A stretch of DNA of 64,000 nucleotides from Bacteroidaceae bacterium (GCA_017645305.1 JAGCPD010000002.1:1-64000), one strand, 5' to 3'; shown: positions 1 to 8,730, counted from the first letter of the stretch. Notes: a model not told the origin generated them from the letters alone. Program-made: numbers and translations.

Positions 1-146
1 GCAGTACCCTGACGCTTGTTTGCCATCAGCAACTTAACGTCCAGGTAGATTGCGTGATCGTTGGGTTCAATAGCGTAAATCGCATCGTTCAGAGAAACCT
101 TACGACCAGTTTCCTGACCCTTTATATTCAATACACTAATTTCCAT
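1..146 (-). CDS. rplD: 50S ribosomal protein L4, N-terminal part (cut by the window edge)
   Basis: Only the first 48 codons are present, starting [14 protein letters not shown] and running off the left edge near KRQG. L4 is a large-subunit protein that lines the exit tunnel. The start codon shares its A with the last base of the rplC stop (TAATG on the minus strand), a one-base overlap typical of translational coupling in the S10 operon. The identification rests on the start sequence, the MANKRQG region typical of bacterial L4, and the position directly after rplC. Confidence 0.93.
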   Translation of the reverse strand, partial: MEISVLNIKGQETGRKVSLNDAIYAIEPNDHAIYLDVKLLMANKRQGT

Positions 147-763
147 TACTTGATAACACTAACGATTGAACCTTTATAACCTGGAACACTACCCTTAATC
201 AGCAGCAGGTTGTGCTCAGGAATCACCTTTAACACTTGCAGGTTGTGTGTGGTAACTCTGTCAACGCCCATGTGGCCGCCCATACGCATACCTTTGAAAA
301 CCTTTGCGGGGTATGAACATGCACCGATAGAACCGGGCTTGCGCAGACGGTCGTCCTGGCCGTGTGTAACCTGACCTACACCGCCGAAGCCGTGACGCTT
401 TACTACACCCTGAAAACCTTTACCCTTACTTGTTGCAATTACATCAACAAAACTACTGTCAGCGAACATCTCCACAGTGACTGTGTCACCCAGATTCAGT
501 TCCTGATCAAAACCTGTGAACTCGGCCAAGTGTCTCTTGGGAGTTACTCCAGCCTTCTTAAAGTGGCCCATCATAGGAGCAGTAGTATTTTTCTCCTTGG
601 CATCTTCAAAGCCAAGCTGAACAGCGTTGTAGCCGTCCTTCTCTACGCTCTTAACCTGAGTAACAACACAAGGACCCAATTCGATAACAGTGCATGGTAC
701 ATTCTTACCCTCGGCACTGAATACGGAAGTCATTCCGATTTTCTTTCCAATTAATCCTGGCAT
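146..763 (-). CDS. rplC: 50S ribosomal protein L3
   Basis: A 205-residue protein of normal L3 length that starts [15 protein letters not shown]. The conserved L3 segments are present: [16 protein letters not shown] followed by [15 protein letters not shown], and the loop [12 protein letters not shown] that reaches toward the peptidyl transferase centre. It overlaps rplD by one base. Upstream it is separated from rpsJ by 547 bp, far more than is usual in an S10 operon, and that gap carries a possible promoter of its own (918-948). Identity is certain; only the operon spacing is odd. Confidence 0.98.
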   Translation of the reverse strand: MPGLIGKKIGMTSVFSAEGKNVPCTVIELGPCVVTQVKSVEKDGYNAVQLGFEDAKEKNTTAPMMGHFKKAGVTPKRHLAEFTGFDQELNLGDTVTVEMFADSSFVDVIATSKGKGFQGVVKRHGFGGVGQVTHGQDDRLRKPGSIGACSYPAKVFKGMRMGGHMGVDRVTTHNLQVLKVIPEHNLLLIKGSVPGYKGSIVSVIK

Positions 764-917
764 TTCTAATTAATATTAATAATAATGTATATAACTTCTT
801 TCGTTTTTACACGCGCATAATGGTAACCCTTAAACACCCTCTTTGAAAAGGGGCTAAAGCTTTCCATTTCAGCAAGTTGAATAGTCGAAACCAGCGCAAC
901 TTTGCCTTTTGCGGTTG

Positions 918-948
918 CAAAGTTAGGACTTTTTTTTATTCCTCACAA
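918..948 (-). promoter_or_regulatory. Possible Bacteroidetes-type promoter for rplC-rplD
   Basis: Read on the minus strand, TAACTTTG (925-918) matches the -7 consensus TAnnTTTG. ATTG (948-945) lies 19 bp upstream and is a weak version of the -33 element TTTG. The site sits inside the unusually long rpsJ-rplC gap. The same bases take part in an inverted repeat, AACTTTGC/GCAAAGTT, around 903-924, followed on the plus strand by a T-run, so a structural role is an alternative. Confidence 0.4.
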
Positions 949-1021
949 TATTTTTATGTTTTTTTTACACTTTGCAAGTGATAAATAAAGTTAAATGATG
1001 TTAATCGCCTTTCTTCGCGAT

Positions 1022-1104
1022 AGCGGTTAGGGGTTAGCGGTCGATTGTTAATTGTTAATTGAAAAAGGGTTAGCGATAGCGGTTAGCGGTTAGTGGTTAG
1101 CGGT
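1022..1104. repeat. TTAGCGG-type and TTGTTAATTG-type low-complexity repeats
   Basis: Degenerate tandem copies of GGTTAGCG flank two copies of TTGTTAATTG. The same combination (GGTTAGCG, then TTGTTAATTGAAAAAGG) recurs near 34456-34560, 63388-63465 and, shorter, at 5139-5163 and 8719-8740. These are dispersed intergenic repeats with no visible coding content. Confidence 0.75.
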
Positions 1105-1118
1105 CATTTTTCACTTTT

Positions 1119-1180
1119 CATTCTTTCATTTTTTCATTCTTTCATTTTTTCATTCTTTCATTTTTTCATTCTTTCATTTT
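1119..1180. repeat. CATTCTTTCATTTTTT tandem repeat, 16-bp period
   Basis: About four copies of a 16-bp unit in the rpsJ-rplC gap. The same family occurs in reverse orientation at 16634-16684 and 18076-18105, and as coding sequence inside two lipoprotein signal peptides at 16785-16818 and 18180-18232. Period and copies are read directly. Confidence 0.85.
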
Positions 1181-1246
1181 TGTAGGTATATCCTAGGTAT
1201 ATCCTAGCTATATCCTAGGTATATCCTAGGTATATCCTAGGTATAT
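1181..1246. repeat. Five CCTAGGTATAT repeats with 11-bp period
   Basis: CCTAG begins at 1192, 1203, 1214, 1225 and 1236, exactly 11 bp apart, and four of the five copies are the full palindrome CCTAGG. A related CCTAGG array with 10-bp period lies at 6431-6480 in the leader of the metallophosphoesterase gene. One palindrome per helical turn would suit a protein-binding array, but slippage growth is an equal alternative. Confidence 0.85.
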
Positions 1247-1310
1247 GAAAAAAGTTGCGCCTTGGAAACAAGTTCCAAGACGCAGCCATATATAATGAAA
1301 ATTTGAGAGA

Positions 1311-1616
1311 TTACACCTTTATCTCAACCTCTACACCACTGGGAAGTTCCAGCTTCATCAGTGCATCAACAGTCTTCTCCGTAGAGCTGTAGATGTCTAT
1401 CAGACGCTTGTAGGAACTCAACTCAAACTGCTCACGGCTCTTCTTGTTTACGAAAGTAGAACGGTTAACAGTAAAGATTCTCTTACGGGTGGGAAGGGGT
1501 ATAGGACCACTTACAATGGCACCTGTAACCTTCACGGTCTTTACAATCTTCTCAGCAGACTTGTCCACCAAGTTGTGATCATAAGACTTCAGCTTGATTC
1601 TAATTTTCTGACTCAT
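1311..1616 (-). CDS. rpsJ: 30S ribosomal protein S10
   Basis: A 101-residue protein, the normal length for S10. It carries the conserved start [21 protein letters not shown], the loop [22 protein letters not shown] and the terminal [12 protein letters not shown]10 belongs to the head of the small subunit and also serves as the antitermination factor NusE in many bacteria. It follows fusA by 114 bp and comes before rplC, as expected where the str and S10 operons are joined. No start-site doubt. Confidence 0.98.
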   Translation of the reverse strand: MSQKIRIKLKSYDHNLVDKSAEKIVKTVKVTGAIVSGPIPLPTRKRIFTVNRSTFVNKKSREQFELSSYKRLIDIYSSTEKTVDALMKLELPSGVEVEIKV

Positions 1617-1730
1617 CTTGTTAATTTACGATTTTAAATTTACTATTTATTATTTTTACGCCGCTAAAGAGTCATTTACTCAGCAGCATCTCTTTATTAA
1701 TTTTCAATTCTCAATTATCAATTAAGAATT

Positions 1731-3851
1731 TTACACCAGGTCAACGCGGCCCTTGATCTCCTCCAGCACAGCCTTGGCAATACTGCTGCTTACGGGAGCA
1801 TGGTGGTCATAGGTCATGGAGCTTGTAGCACGACCGGAAGTAATGGTACGCAGAGCAGTTACATAACCGAACATCTCTGCCAGGGGAACCATTGCCTTAA
1901 CCAGACGGGCACCGGAACGAGTGGTATCCATACCCTCAACCTGACCACGGCGCTTGTTCAAGTCACCGATAACGTCACCCATGTTCTCCTCGGGAGTAAC
2001 AACCTCCAGCCTCATGATAGGCTCCATCAGAACGGGCTTGGCCTTGGCGCAACAAGCCCTGTAAGCCATCTGTGCTGCCAGTTCAAATGACAACTGGTCA
2101 GAGTCAACGGGATGGAAGCTACCATCCTGCAGCTCAACCTTCAGGCTGTCCATAGGATAGCCGCCCAGCACACCATTCTTCATGGCTGCCTCAAAGCCCT
2201 TCTGTACGGCAGGAATGAACTCCTTGGGAATGTTACCGCCTGTCACGTTATTGACAAACTGCAGACCGCCTTCCTTGAAGTCCTCATCTACGGGACCCAC
2301 ATTAACGATGATGTCTGCAAACTTACCGCGACCACCGGACTGCTTCTTGTAAACCTCACGGTGGTTAACGGTAGTAGTGATAGCCTCCTTGTAGTTCACC
2401 TGGGGCTTACCCTGGTTACATTCAACCTTGAACTCACGCTTCAGACGGTCGATGATGATATCCAGGTGAAGCTCACCCATACCGCTGATGACGGTCTGTC
2501 CGCTCTGCTCGTCGGTCTTCACGGTGAAGGTAGGATCCTCCTCTGCCAACTTAGCCAAGCCGTTAGACAGTTTGTCAAGGTCTTTCTGGGTCTTGGGCTC
2601 TACGGCGATACCGATAACGGGATCGGGGAAGTCCATCGACTCCAGCTGCAGGGGATGTGCTTCATCGTCCACCAGTGTATCACCGGTACGGATATCCTTG
2701 AAGCCTACACCTGCACCGATGTCACCGGCACTGATTTCCTCAACAGGATTCTGGTGGTTAGAGTGCATCTGGAAGATACGGCTTATACGCTCTTTCTTGC
2801 CGGAACGGACATTGTAAACATAGGAACCGGCAGTAATCTTACCAGAATATACACGGAAGAAAGTCAGACGGCCCACATACGGGTCGGTGGCAATCTTGAA
2901 TGCCAGTGCAGCTGTATGGTCGTCCTCACTGGGAGTACGGTCCTCTTCTTCGCCTGTCTCGGGATTGGTACCCTTGATAACCGGAGTATCCAATGGAGAG
3001 GGAAGAAACATACACACATAGTCGAGCAATGTCTGTACACCCTTGTTCTTGAAGGACGAGCCGCAAGTCATAGGAGTCAGGGTCAGGTTCAGCGTACCCT
3101 TGCGGATAGCAGCGATAATCTCTTCCTCCGTTATGCTGTCGGGATCGTCAAAGAATTTCTCCATCAGGGCCTCGTCCTGCTCTGCAGCCTGCTCTATCAG
3201 CTTGCTGCGCCATTCGTTGCACTCGTCAACCATGTCGGCAGGAATGTCCTGTATCTCGTACTCGGCACCCATGGTCTCGTCATGCCACAGGATAGCCTTC
3301 ATCTTCAGCAGGTCAACGATACCCTTGAAGTTCTCCTCTGCACCTATGGGCACGGCCAGTACGGCAGGGGTAGCACCCAAGACGTCCTTCATCTGGCGTA
3401 CAACCTCAAAGAAGTCGGCACCGCTACGGTCCATCTTGTTTACATAGCCCATACGGGGCACATTGTACTTGTCAGCCTGACGCCATACTGTTTCTGACTG
3501 GGGCTCAACACCACCTACTGCACAATAGGCGGCAACAGCACCGTCCAAAACACGCAGAGAGCGCTCTACCTCAGCGGTAAAGTCCACGTGACCCGGAGTA
3601 TCAATCAAATTGAACTTGTACTTGTTGCCATTGTAGTTCCAGTAAGCTGTAGTTGCAGCAGAGGTAATGGTAATACCACGCTCCTGCTCCTGCTCCATCC
3701 AGTCCATGGTTGCAGCGCCTTCATGCACCTCACCAATTTTATGGGTCTTACCCGTGTAGAAGAGAATACGCTCCGAAGTAGTCGTCTTTCCGGCATCAAT
3801 GTGAGCCATGATACCAAAGTTACGGGTCAAGTGAAGATCTTGTTTTGCCAT
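1731..3851 (-). CDS. fusA: Translation elongation factor G
   Basis: A 706-residue translational GTPase that drives ribosomal translocation and, with RRF, ribosome recycling. GTPase motifs are seen in order: [15 protein letters not shown] (P-loop), the switch I region [27 protein letters not shown] (G3) and NKMDRSGAD (G4). The domain IV and V region [18 protein letters not shown] and the C-terminal [18 protein letters not shown] are also present. Length and motifs fit a standard EF-G rather than a tetracycline-protection relative. It lies 36 bp downstream of rpsG in the str operon; tuf, often next to it in other bacteria, is absent here. Confidence 0.98.
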   Translation of the reverse strand: MAKQDLHLTRNFGIMAHIDAGKTTTSERILFYTGKTHKIGEVHEGAATMDWMEQEQERGITITSAATTAYWNYNGNKYKFNLIDTPGHVDFTAEVERSLRVLDGAVAAYCAVGGVEPQSETVWRQADKYNVPRMGYVNKMDRSGADFFEVVRQMKDVLGATPAVLAVPIGAEENFKGIVDLLKMKAILWHDETMGAEYEIQDIPADMVDECNEWRSKLIEQAAEQDEALMEKFFDDPDSITEEEIIAAIRKGTLNLTLTPMTCGSSFKNKGVQTLLDYVCMFLPSPLDTPVIKGTNPETGEEEDRTPSEDDHTAALAFKIATDPYVGRLTFFRVYSGKITAGSYVYNVRSGKKERISRIFQMHSNHQNPVEEISAGDIGAGVGFKDIRTGDTLVDDEAHPLQLESMDFPDPVIGIAVEPKTQKDLDKLSNGLAKLAEEDPTFTVKTDEQSGQTVISGMGELHLDIIIDRLKREFKVECNQGKPQVNYKEAITTTVNHREVYKKQSGGRGKFADIIVNVGPVDEDFKEGGLQFVNNVTGGNIPKEFIPAVQKGFEAAMKNGVLGGYPMDSLKVELQDGSFHPVDSDQLSFELAAQMAYRACCAKAKPVLMEPIMRLEVVTPEENMGDVIGDLNKRRGQVEGMDTTRSGARLVKAMVPLAEMFGYVTALRTITSGRATSSMTYDHHAPVSSSIAKAVLEEIKGRVDLV

Positions 3852-3887
3852 TTTTCGTTATCTTGAAATAAATCTTTTTAATGTGGA

Positions 3888-4364
3888 TTAGAAGCGGAAG
3901 TGTGCAAATGCACGGTTAGCCTCAGCCATACGGTGCATATCCTCCTTACGCTTGAAGGCACCGCCCTGCTCATTATAGGCATCCATGATTTCAGCAGCCA
4001 GTTTGTCGGCCATGGTCTTACCGCCGCGCTTGCGGGCAAAGGAAATCATATTCTTCATAGAAACGCTCTCCTTACGGTCGGGACGTATTTCTGTGGGAAC
4101 CTGGAAAGTAGCACCACCTATACGGCGGCTCTTAACCTCCACCTGGGGAGTAATCTTGTCAAGGGCCTCTTTCCAAATTGTCAGAGGTTCCTTTTCCTCA
4201 CTGGCCATCTTGGTCTTTACAATCTCAAGTGCATTGTAGAAAATCTCGTATGAGATAGTCTTCTTGCCGTCGTACATCAGGTGATTTACGAACTTGGACA
4301 CCTTCACGTCACCGAATACGGGATCCGGAAGGATAACACGTTTTTTGGGTTTTGCTTTACGCAT
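3888..4364 (-). CDS. rpsG: 30S ribosomal protein S7
   Basis: A 158-residue primary 16S rRNA-binding protein that nucleates assembly of the small-subunit head. It starts [19 protein letters not shown] and contains the S7 signature [23 protein letters not shown]. The [19 protein letters not shown] loop and the end [15 protein letters not shown] are also typical. It lies between rpsL and fusA, the conserved str operon order. The 177-bp gap to rpsL is longer than usual and holds GACTTTAGGC-type repeat sequence. Confidence 0.98.
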   Translation of the reverse strand: MRKAKPKKRVILPDPVFGDVKVSKFVNHLMYDGKKTISYEIFYNALEIVKTKMASEEKEPLTIWKEALDKITPQVEVKSRRIGGATFQVPTEIRPDRKESVSMKNMISFARKRGGKTMADKLAAEIMDAYNEQGGAFKRKEDMHRMAEANRAFAHFRF

Positions 4365-4464
4365 TGTTTTGTTTGTTTTGTGTTAGGGCTGCATTACTGC
4401 GTTCTTCAACACCTCCTCCGAGGCGTTTACTCAACCTTAGTTTACAAGCCAAAACGGGTTAATT

Positions 4465-4540
4465 ACTTTTGGACCTTAGACTTTAGGCTTTAGACCTTAG
4501 CATTTCAACTAAAGTCCAGAGTCTGTCGTCTAACGTCTCG
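4465..4540. repeat. CTTTAGAC/GTCTAACG-type repeat in the rpsL-rpsG gap
   Basis: Degenerate copies of CTTTAGGC and CTTTAGACC occur on one side, and AAAGTCCAGAGTC and GTCTAACGTC on the other. The two sides are partly complementary, so a hairpin between rpsL and rpsG is possible. Related sequence lies at 32133-32175, 34465-34500 and 61480-61502. No gene is seen in this gap. Confidence 0.6.
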
Positions 4541-4541
4541 T

Positions 4542-4925
4542 TTACTTCTTAGCAGCTTTTGGACGCTTGGCACCGTACTTGCTGCGACGCTGCGTTCTGT
4601 TGGCTACACCGGCTGTATCCAATGTACCGCGAACGATGTGATAACGTACACCGGGCAGGTCCTTAACACGACCGCCACGCACCAGCACAATGCTGTGCTC
4701 CTGCAGGTTGTGTCCCTCTCCGGGAATGTAACTGTTGACCTCATTTGAGTTGGTCAAACGAACACGAGCGACCTTTCGCATCGCTGAATTAGGCTTCTTG
4801 GGGGTTGTGGTATAGACACGAACACATACACCACGGCGCTGTGGACAGCTGTCCAGCGCGGGGCTTTTGCTCTTGTCCTCCAAAACCACGCGGCCTTTTC
4901 TTACCAATTGTTGAATTGTAGGCAT
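4542..4925 (-). CDS. rpsL: 30S ribosomal protein S12
   Basis: A 127-residue decoding-centre protein and first gene of the str operon. It starts [12 protein letters not shown] and contains the motifs [20 protein letters not shown] and [18 protein letters not shown]. The lysines in these two loops (KKPNS and VKDLPG), where streptomycin-resistance substitutions are known in other bacteria, are wild type. The start is the only plausible ATG and lies about 80 bp downstream of a TAnnTTTG element. Confidence 0.98.
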   Translation of the reverse strand: MPTIQQLVRKGRVVLEDKSKSPALDSCPQRRGVCVRVYTTTPKKPNSAMRKVARVRLTNSNEVNSYIPGEGHNLQEHSIVLVRGGRVKDLPGVRYHIVRGTLDTAGVANRTQRRSKYGAKRPKAAKK

Positions 4926-5007
4926 TTTGTTTTTTGTTTTATTATTATATATTATGTATTATAGTCAAATTTTGGTTCAGACCGGACACTTTGTGCCAAT
5001 CGGGGTG

Positions 5008-5015
5008 CAAAGATA
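5008..5015 (-). promoter_or_regulatory. -7 element upstream of rpsL
   Basis: On the minus strand TATCTTTG matches TAnnTTTG and is followed by GCACCCC. It stands about 80 bp before the rpsL start, so it is the likely promoter of the str/S10 cluster. I see no good TTTG at the expected -33 position. Confidence 0.5.
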
Positions 5016-5142
5016 TAAAGAAAAATCTACATTACACCACACCCCGCCTCAAATTGCCGCAAAACATTAATGTTTAACAATATTTAGCATTTATTTTTGC
5101 ACGTTACCGCATATTTGTGCAAAAGAGGAAATTGAAAAACGG

Positions 5143-5391
5143 TTAGCGGTTAGCGGTTAGCGAATCTGCCCCAGTCTCCGTTTCAGGCACCGGCACCTCA
5201 TCCAGAGTGGCAACGGTATCAATGCAAAGCGAATCCTCCTCAGCCACTATCTCAGATATGGGCCTGCCGTCACCGCAAGAAGAGAGGAAAATCAGGAAAC
5301 AGGCACACCATCCCCAGCGGATCCACCCGCGCTCCTTTCCCTGTAGAGCGGGAAAATTTTTCTTCTGCATCATGGTCTTTATTGCTATCAT
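5143..5391 (-). CDS. Small predicted lipoprotein
   Basis: An 82-residue ORF with a basic N-terminus, a hydrophobic stretch WGWCACFLIFL and a lipobox LSSC, so a lipid-modified cysteine near residue 39 is predicted. The mature part is short and acidic (EIVAEEDSLCIDTVATLDEVPVPE). I recognise no family. Starts at residue 1, 7 or 8 are possible. The last codons (DSLTANR and the stop) are written by the TTAGCGG intergenic repeat, so the true C-terminus may once have differed. It is codirectional with the esterase gene upstream. Confidence 0.55.
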   Translation of the reverse strand: MIAIKTMMQKKNFPALQGKERGWIRWGWCACFLIFLSSCGDGRPISEIVAEEDSLCIDTVATLDEVPVPETETGADSLTANR

Positions 5392-5467
5392 GTCATTATT
5401 TTTCGTTTTCGTTTTCGTTTTCTTAGGCGACCTTTCTTTTTGTCGTTAAAACGTTATATCGTCATTT

Positions 5468-6331
5468 CTACATTACGACGGGGTCGCCGAAGTTCCTTGA
5501 AGCAAAAGGCAGGGCCATTCTCAAAGCCTGATGCCAGTACTCCCAGTTATGAACGCCATTCCGTATCCGCAGTTCATCCTTGATACGGGCATTGCGCATC
5601 AGCTGGTGAAGGCGGACGCTCAGGTCAAAGAGAAAGTCATCGTCGCCGCAGTCAAAGAACCACTTCACGGTACGCAGCTGCTTCTTGGTCTCCTCGTCAG
5701 CCTGCTCCACAAAGCGCAGGGCAGAATGTTCCTTTACCGCCTCGCAGACATAATAGCGTTTGTCCTTCTGCTGCCCGGCACCCACGTTGTCGCCTTGGTT
5801 GTCCAGCCACGCACTCATAGCGTAGCAGCTGCTGAACATATCAGGATGACGCTGACAATACACCGTACTGCCGCCACCGCCCATCGAGAGGCCCATCACG
5901 GCACGATGTCCCTTGTCGCCCACAGCACGGTACTTCTTCTCAACGGCAGGGATGAACTCCTGAAAGAAGAAATCCTCGTAGTTCCACCCCGGCATATTAA
6001 AGTATCCGTTCCAAGTGTTATGGGTATCAGGTCCGCCGGCATTGGGCATCACGATAATCATTTCACACGCCTCACCCGATTCTATCAGCTCGTCTGCCAC
6101 ATCCTGCATACGCCCCCTATCGCGCCATGCGCGGTAATCATCGCTTAGACCGTGCAGCAAATAAACCACGGGGTATTGTTTCGTACTGTGTTCAAATCCA
6201 TTGGGAAGATAGATGTTAAACACCACTTTTTCGCCTAACACCTTACTCTCAATAGTGTCCGTTTTTATTTTTCCCGCCTGAGCCAACAGGCTTACAGCCA
6301 ACAGTAAAAACAGATTTAGAATTCTATTCAT
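5468..6331 (-). CDS. Secreted alpha/beta-hydrolase of the esterase D family
   Basis: The start is placed at 6331 because MNRILNLFLLLAVSLLAQA is a clean signal peptide; a 27-codon upstream extension is open but would cross the promoter at 6353-6384. The mature protein of about 270 residues follows the esterase D/feruloyl esterase fold: YPVVYLLHGLSDDYRAW, the nucleophile elbow GLSMGGGGS, the acid region DCGDDDFLF and the catalytic histidine region GVHNWEYWHQAL. Such enzymes in Bacteroidales usually remove acyl groups from polysaccharides or act on small esters; the substrate is not readable here. It is transcribed divergently from the metallophosphoesterase at 6494. Confidence 0.85.
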   Translation of the reverse strand: MNRILNLFLLLAVSLLAQAGKIKTDTIESKVLGEKVVFNIYLPNGFEHSTKQYPVVYLLHGLSDDYRAWRDRGRMQDVADELIESGEACEMIIVMPNAGGPDTHNTWNGYFNMPGWNYEDFFFQEFIPAVEKKYRAVGDKGHRAVMGLSMGGGGSTVYCQRHPDMFSSCYAMSAWLDNQGDNVGAGQQKDKRYYVCEAVKEHSALRFVEQADEETKKQLRTVKWFFDCGDDDFLFDLSVRLHQLMRNARIKDELRIRNGVHNWEYWHQALRMALPFASRNFGDPVVM

Positions 6332-6352
6332 AATTCTTCCTTTATTTTCTCG

Positions 6353-6384
6353 CAAAAATACGGCTTTTACCTTACACTGCCAAA
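6353..6384 (-). promoter_or_regulatory. Promoter of the esterase gene
   Basis: On the minus strand TTTG (6384-6381) is followed after 20 bp by TATTTTTG (6360-6353). The surrounding sequence, TTTGGCAGT then AAAAGCCGTA before the final TTTTG, closely resembles the promoter of the giant gene at 19530. The -33 element lies in the left arm and spacer of the inverted repeat at 6377-6394. Confidence 0.7.
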
Positions 6385-6394
6385 TTATTGGCAG
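6377..6394. promoter_or_regulatory. Inverted repeat CTGCCAA-ATTA-TTGGCAG between divergent genes
   Basis: A perfect 7-4-7 inverted repeat that overlaps the -33 element of the esterase promoter and ends six bases before the -33 element of the divergent metallophosphoesterase promoter. It is well placed to control both genes. The TTGGCAG arm is also found in the promoters at 19417 and 34720. Operator function is an inference. Confidence 0.55.
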
Positions 6395-6399
6395 GATTG

Positions 6400-6430
6400 T
6401 TTGTCTTTTCATGAAAAATGTGTAACTTTG
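6400..6430 (+). promoter_or_regulatory. Promoter of the metallophosphoesterase gene
   Basis: TTTG (6400-6403), 19 bp, then TAACTTTG (6423-6430): an exact fit to the Bacteroidetes primary-sigma consensus TTTG-N19-TAnnTTTG. Transcription would start a few bases downstream, inside the CCTAG repeat array. Confidence 0.75.
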
Positions 6431-6480
6431 ACCTAGAAAAACCTAGAATATCCTAGGAAAGCCTAGGAAATCCTAGGAAA
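6431..6480. repeat. Five CCTAG(G) repeats with 10-bp period in an mRNA leader
   Basis: Each 10-bp block 6431, 6441, 6451, 6461 and 6471 has CCTAG at its second base; the last three are the full palindrome CCTAGG followed by AAA. The array fills nearly the whole leader between promoter and start codon. It is related to the 11-bp array at 1181-1246. Confidence 0.85.
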
Positions 6481-6493
6481 AAAAAGAAAAAAA

Positions 6494-7624
6494 ATGAACA
6501 GAAGAGAATTTCTAACCTTATCGGCAACAGGAATCATTGGTCTCAGCGCCAGCAGCTTCCCTTTATCAGTATTGGCAAGGGGAAGGAGAGAAAAGTCATA
6601 CTCTCTGGTTATCCTGGGCGATACCCATTTCGATGCAGACCCGCCCACCGTCTATCACTCGCTTTACAACGAGCCGGACGAAAGACGCAACAAGATACAC
6701 CGTGCCGAGTTTGCCCGTAACGGAGAGATGTGGAAGGACCGTTGCCCCCGCCTTCTCAGAAGGGCTGCCGGACTGATAGACAAAGACACCAGAATGGTCC
6801 TGCAGATGGGCGACCTTGTTCAGGGCGACTGCGGAAGCGGCGAGGTACACAAGAAGATGCTCTCCGACGTCATGAACCGCTTCAAGCAGGAACTGGGAGG
6901 CCTTCCCTTTGTCACCGTAGTGGGCAACCACGATATTCGCGGAACAGATGCCCTTCAGACCTACCATTCCTTCATGCCCGCCCGTATGTCGGAAGAGCTG
7001 GGAAAGCCCATCACCAAGACCACCTTTGGCTTCAATATCGGGGACGATGCCTTTATTGTCGTGGATTTCAACAATCCAGACGATGAAGAGATAGACCGCC
7101 TGCTGGACGATACGAAGGGGGCACGCCACACCTTTGTCCTCACACACGGTCCCGTCTTCCCTTCCGATGACAGGAACTGTCGATGGATCTTTCACGGAGG
7201 AGCCTCGGAGCAGAACACCCAGGCCCGCCTTCATTTCCGTAATGCCTTTGCCAGACGTAATGCCATCGTGCTGTGCGGGCATACCCACTGCACCGATTTT
7301 ATGGACTGGTGTGGCGACGGAGGTCGCATCACGCAGATGACGATGAGCAGCGTATGGACCTCAGAGAAGCAGAAGCAATACACCGTCCGTTCAGAAGGTG
7401 CCCCGGACTACGGTATGCTTCGAAAGAAGATTATGGAGTCGCCAGACGGAGCCAACCTGAAGGACGAGTCTGCCCTTTTCGATGAGTACCGGCCCGGCAT
7501 CCGCCAGCACACCAACTCGCGCTCGCAGGGCTCCTACAAACTGAATGTCAACGGCAAACACGTCACCATAGATTTCTATGGAGGCGACTCAACAGAAATC
7601 TCACAACAATTTATAATAAGATAG
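6494..7624 (+). CDS. Exported calcineurin-like metallophosphoesterase
   Basis: A 376-residue protein. The N-terminus MNRREFLTLSATGIIGLSAS has an RRxFL twin-arginine-like motif and a hydrophobic core, so export is likely. Metal-binding motifs appear in the family order: GDTHFD, MGDLVQGD, VVGNHDIRG, LTHGPVF and CGHTHCTDF. The reaction is hydrolysis of a phosphoester with a two-metal centre; the substrate is unknown. It is divergent from the esterase with a shared control region. Its TAG stop (7622-7624) is also the first triplet of the downstream repeat array. Confidence 0.88.
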   Translation: MNRREFLTLSATGIIGLSASSFPLSVLARGRREKSYSLVILGDTHFDADPPTVYHSLYNEPDERRNKIHRAEFARNGEMWKDRCPRLLRRAAGLIDKDTRMVLQMGDLVQGDCGSGEVHKKMLSDVMNRFKQELGGLPFVTVVGNHDIRGTDALQTYHSFMPARMSEELGKPITKTTFGFNIGDDAFIVVDFNNPDDEEIDRLLDDTKGARHTFVLTHGPVFPSDDRNCRWIFHGGASEQNTQARLHFRNAFARRNAIVLCGHTHCTDFMDWCGDGGRITQMTMSSVWTSEKQKQYTVRSEGAPDYGMLRKKIMESPDGANLKDESALFDEYRPGIRQHTNSRSQGSYKLNVNGKHVTIDFYGGDSTEISQQFIIR

Positions 7625-7810
7625 ACCCCCCGACCCCCTTTAGGGGGAGAAAGTGAAGAGTGAAGAATAGACCCCCCGGCCCCCTTTAGGGGGAGGGAAA
7701 GCGAAGAGTGAAGAATAGACCCCCCGACCCCCTTTAGGGGGAGGGAAAGTGAAGAGTGAAGAATAGACCCCCCGGCCCCCTTTAGGGGGAGGGAAAGTGA
7801 AGAGTGAAAA
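7622..7810. repeat. Four-copy 46-48-bp array with CCCCCTTTAGGGGG hairpins
   Basis: Each unit reads TAGACCCCCC, then GACCCCC or GGCCCCC, then TTTAGGGGGAG, then a purine tail ending GTGAAGAGTGAAGAA. The A/G variant alternates A, G, A, G, so the array grew by doubling a two-unit block. Each unit can form a hairpin with CCCCCT/AGGGGG arms. Unit 1 starts with the stop codon of the preceding gene. A sister array lies at 11944-12126. Confidence 0.9.
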
Positions 7811-8073
7811 GTGAAAAGTGAAAAATATAGATTAGTAACAACTTGTCAAGGCTGAGATTGAGCGAGAGGAGAGCGATGCTCGCATCAGCTATCCCGAGCG
7901 TGAACAGGCTCGAAGCATAGCTTCAACTCGTTAACTCGTCAACTAAAAAAACAACCAACTTGTCAACTTGTCAACTTGTCAACTAAAAAAACAACCAGAG
8001 ATTAGGAAATTGAACTGAACCCTTGGTTCTCCCCTTAGAGGGGGAGTTAGAGAGGGTCTTAAAATGAATAATT
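7811..8073. repeat. Non-coding stretch with CAACTTGT repeats
   Basis: This gap holds GTGAAAA repeats, a GC-richer segment (about 7849-7925) and several copies of TCAACTTG/AACTCGTC (7921-7996) ended by AACTAAAAAAACAACC. The same CAACTTGT family occurs at 12175-12210 and 12498-12542. A degenerate CCCCTTAGAGGGGGAG element lies near 8030-8048. I see no gene. Confidence 0.6.
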
Positions 8074-8730
8074 ATGAATTGTATTAGCATTCAAAAAATC
8101 AGCGCTCCTGGTATCACCGCCCAGGAGATTCCTGCCTTACTGAGAGAGAACAAAATTATTTACAACAGTGTAGAAAATGTCAACTGGCCCGCAGAGTTTC
8201 CGTACTGCCCCCAGATGGAGTTTGCTATTGCACATACCGATGATGCCTTCCTTTTGCACTACCGTGTCGAGGAGCAGAGCACCAGGGCTGTGGCGGTAAA
8301 AGATAATGACAATGTGTGGGAGGATTCCTGCGCAGAGTTCTTCGTCTGTCCTGCTGGTGACGGGCTTTATTACAACATAGAATGTAACTGCGCCGGCACG
8401 CTGCTGTTAGGTGTGGGCGAAGGCCGCACCAACCGCCAGTTGGCAGCACCCGAGGTAACCAGGCTTATTGACCGTTGGACTACCCTGGGCCGCACTCCCT
8501 TCCCTACCCGCAACGAGCCTGCAAAATGGCAGTTGGCATTGCGCATTCCCTACGCTGTATTCTTCCGTCACAATATCACATCATTGGACGGCCTCACGCT
8601 CAAGGGCAACTTCTACAAGTGCGGAGACAAACTGCCCGTTCCCCACTTCATCAGCTGGAGCCCAATAGGTACGCCGCAGCCGGACTTCCACTGCCCCCAG
8701 TTCTTTGGGGAAATAAAGGTTAGTGGTTAG
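8074..8730 (+). CDS. CBM9-like carbohydrate-binding protein
   Basis: A 218-residue protein without a signal peptide. It resembles the family 9-like carbohydrate-binding proteins of Bacteroidetes: a beta-rich sequence with FLLHYRVEEQSTRAVAVKDNDNVWEDSCAEFFV, then YYNIECNCAGTLLLGVGEGR and the terminal WSPIGTPQPDFHCPQFFGEI. These domains bind sugars or cap larger glycan-active proteins; a free-standing form of unknown role is common in this phylum. The last residues KVSG and the TAG stop are written by the GGTTAGTGGTTAGCG repeat. Confidence 0.75.
   Translation: MNCISIQKISAPGITAQEIPALLRENKIIYNSVENVNWPAEFPYCPQMEFAIAHTDDAFLLHYRVEEQSTRAVAVKDNDNVWEDSCAEFFVCPAGDGLYYNIECNCAGTLLLGVGEGRTNRQLAAPEVTRLIDRWTTLGRTPFPTRNEPAKWQLALRIPYAVFFRHNITSLDGLTLKGNFYKCGDKLPVPHFISWSPIGTPQPDFHCPQFFGEIKVSG

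Noticed and set aside
1119..1246. Possible CRISPR array from evenly spaced short repeats
   Set aside because: Units are 11-16 bp, directly abutting, without unique spacers; no cas genes nearby.
2112..3497. A 461-codon open frame on the plus strand opposite fusA
   Set aside because: It lies wholly opposite a gene of certain identity and has no recognisable domain; it is a shadow of the fusA codon pattern.
6332..6412. Coding extension of the esterase upstream of 6331
   Set aside because: It covers the promoter at 6353-6384 and precedes a proper signal peptide.
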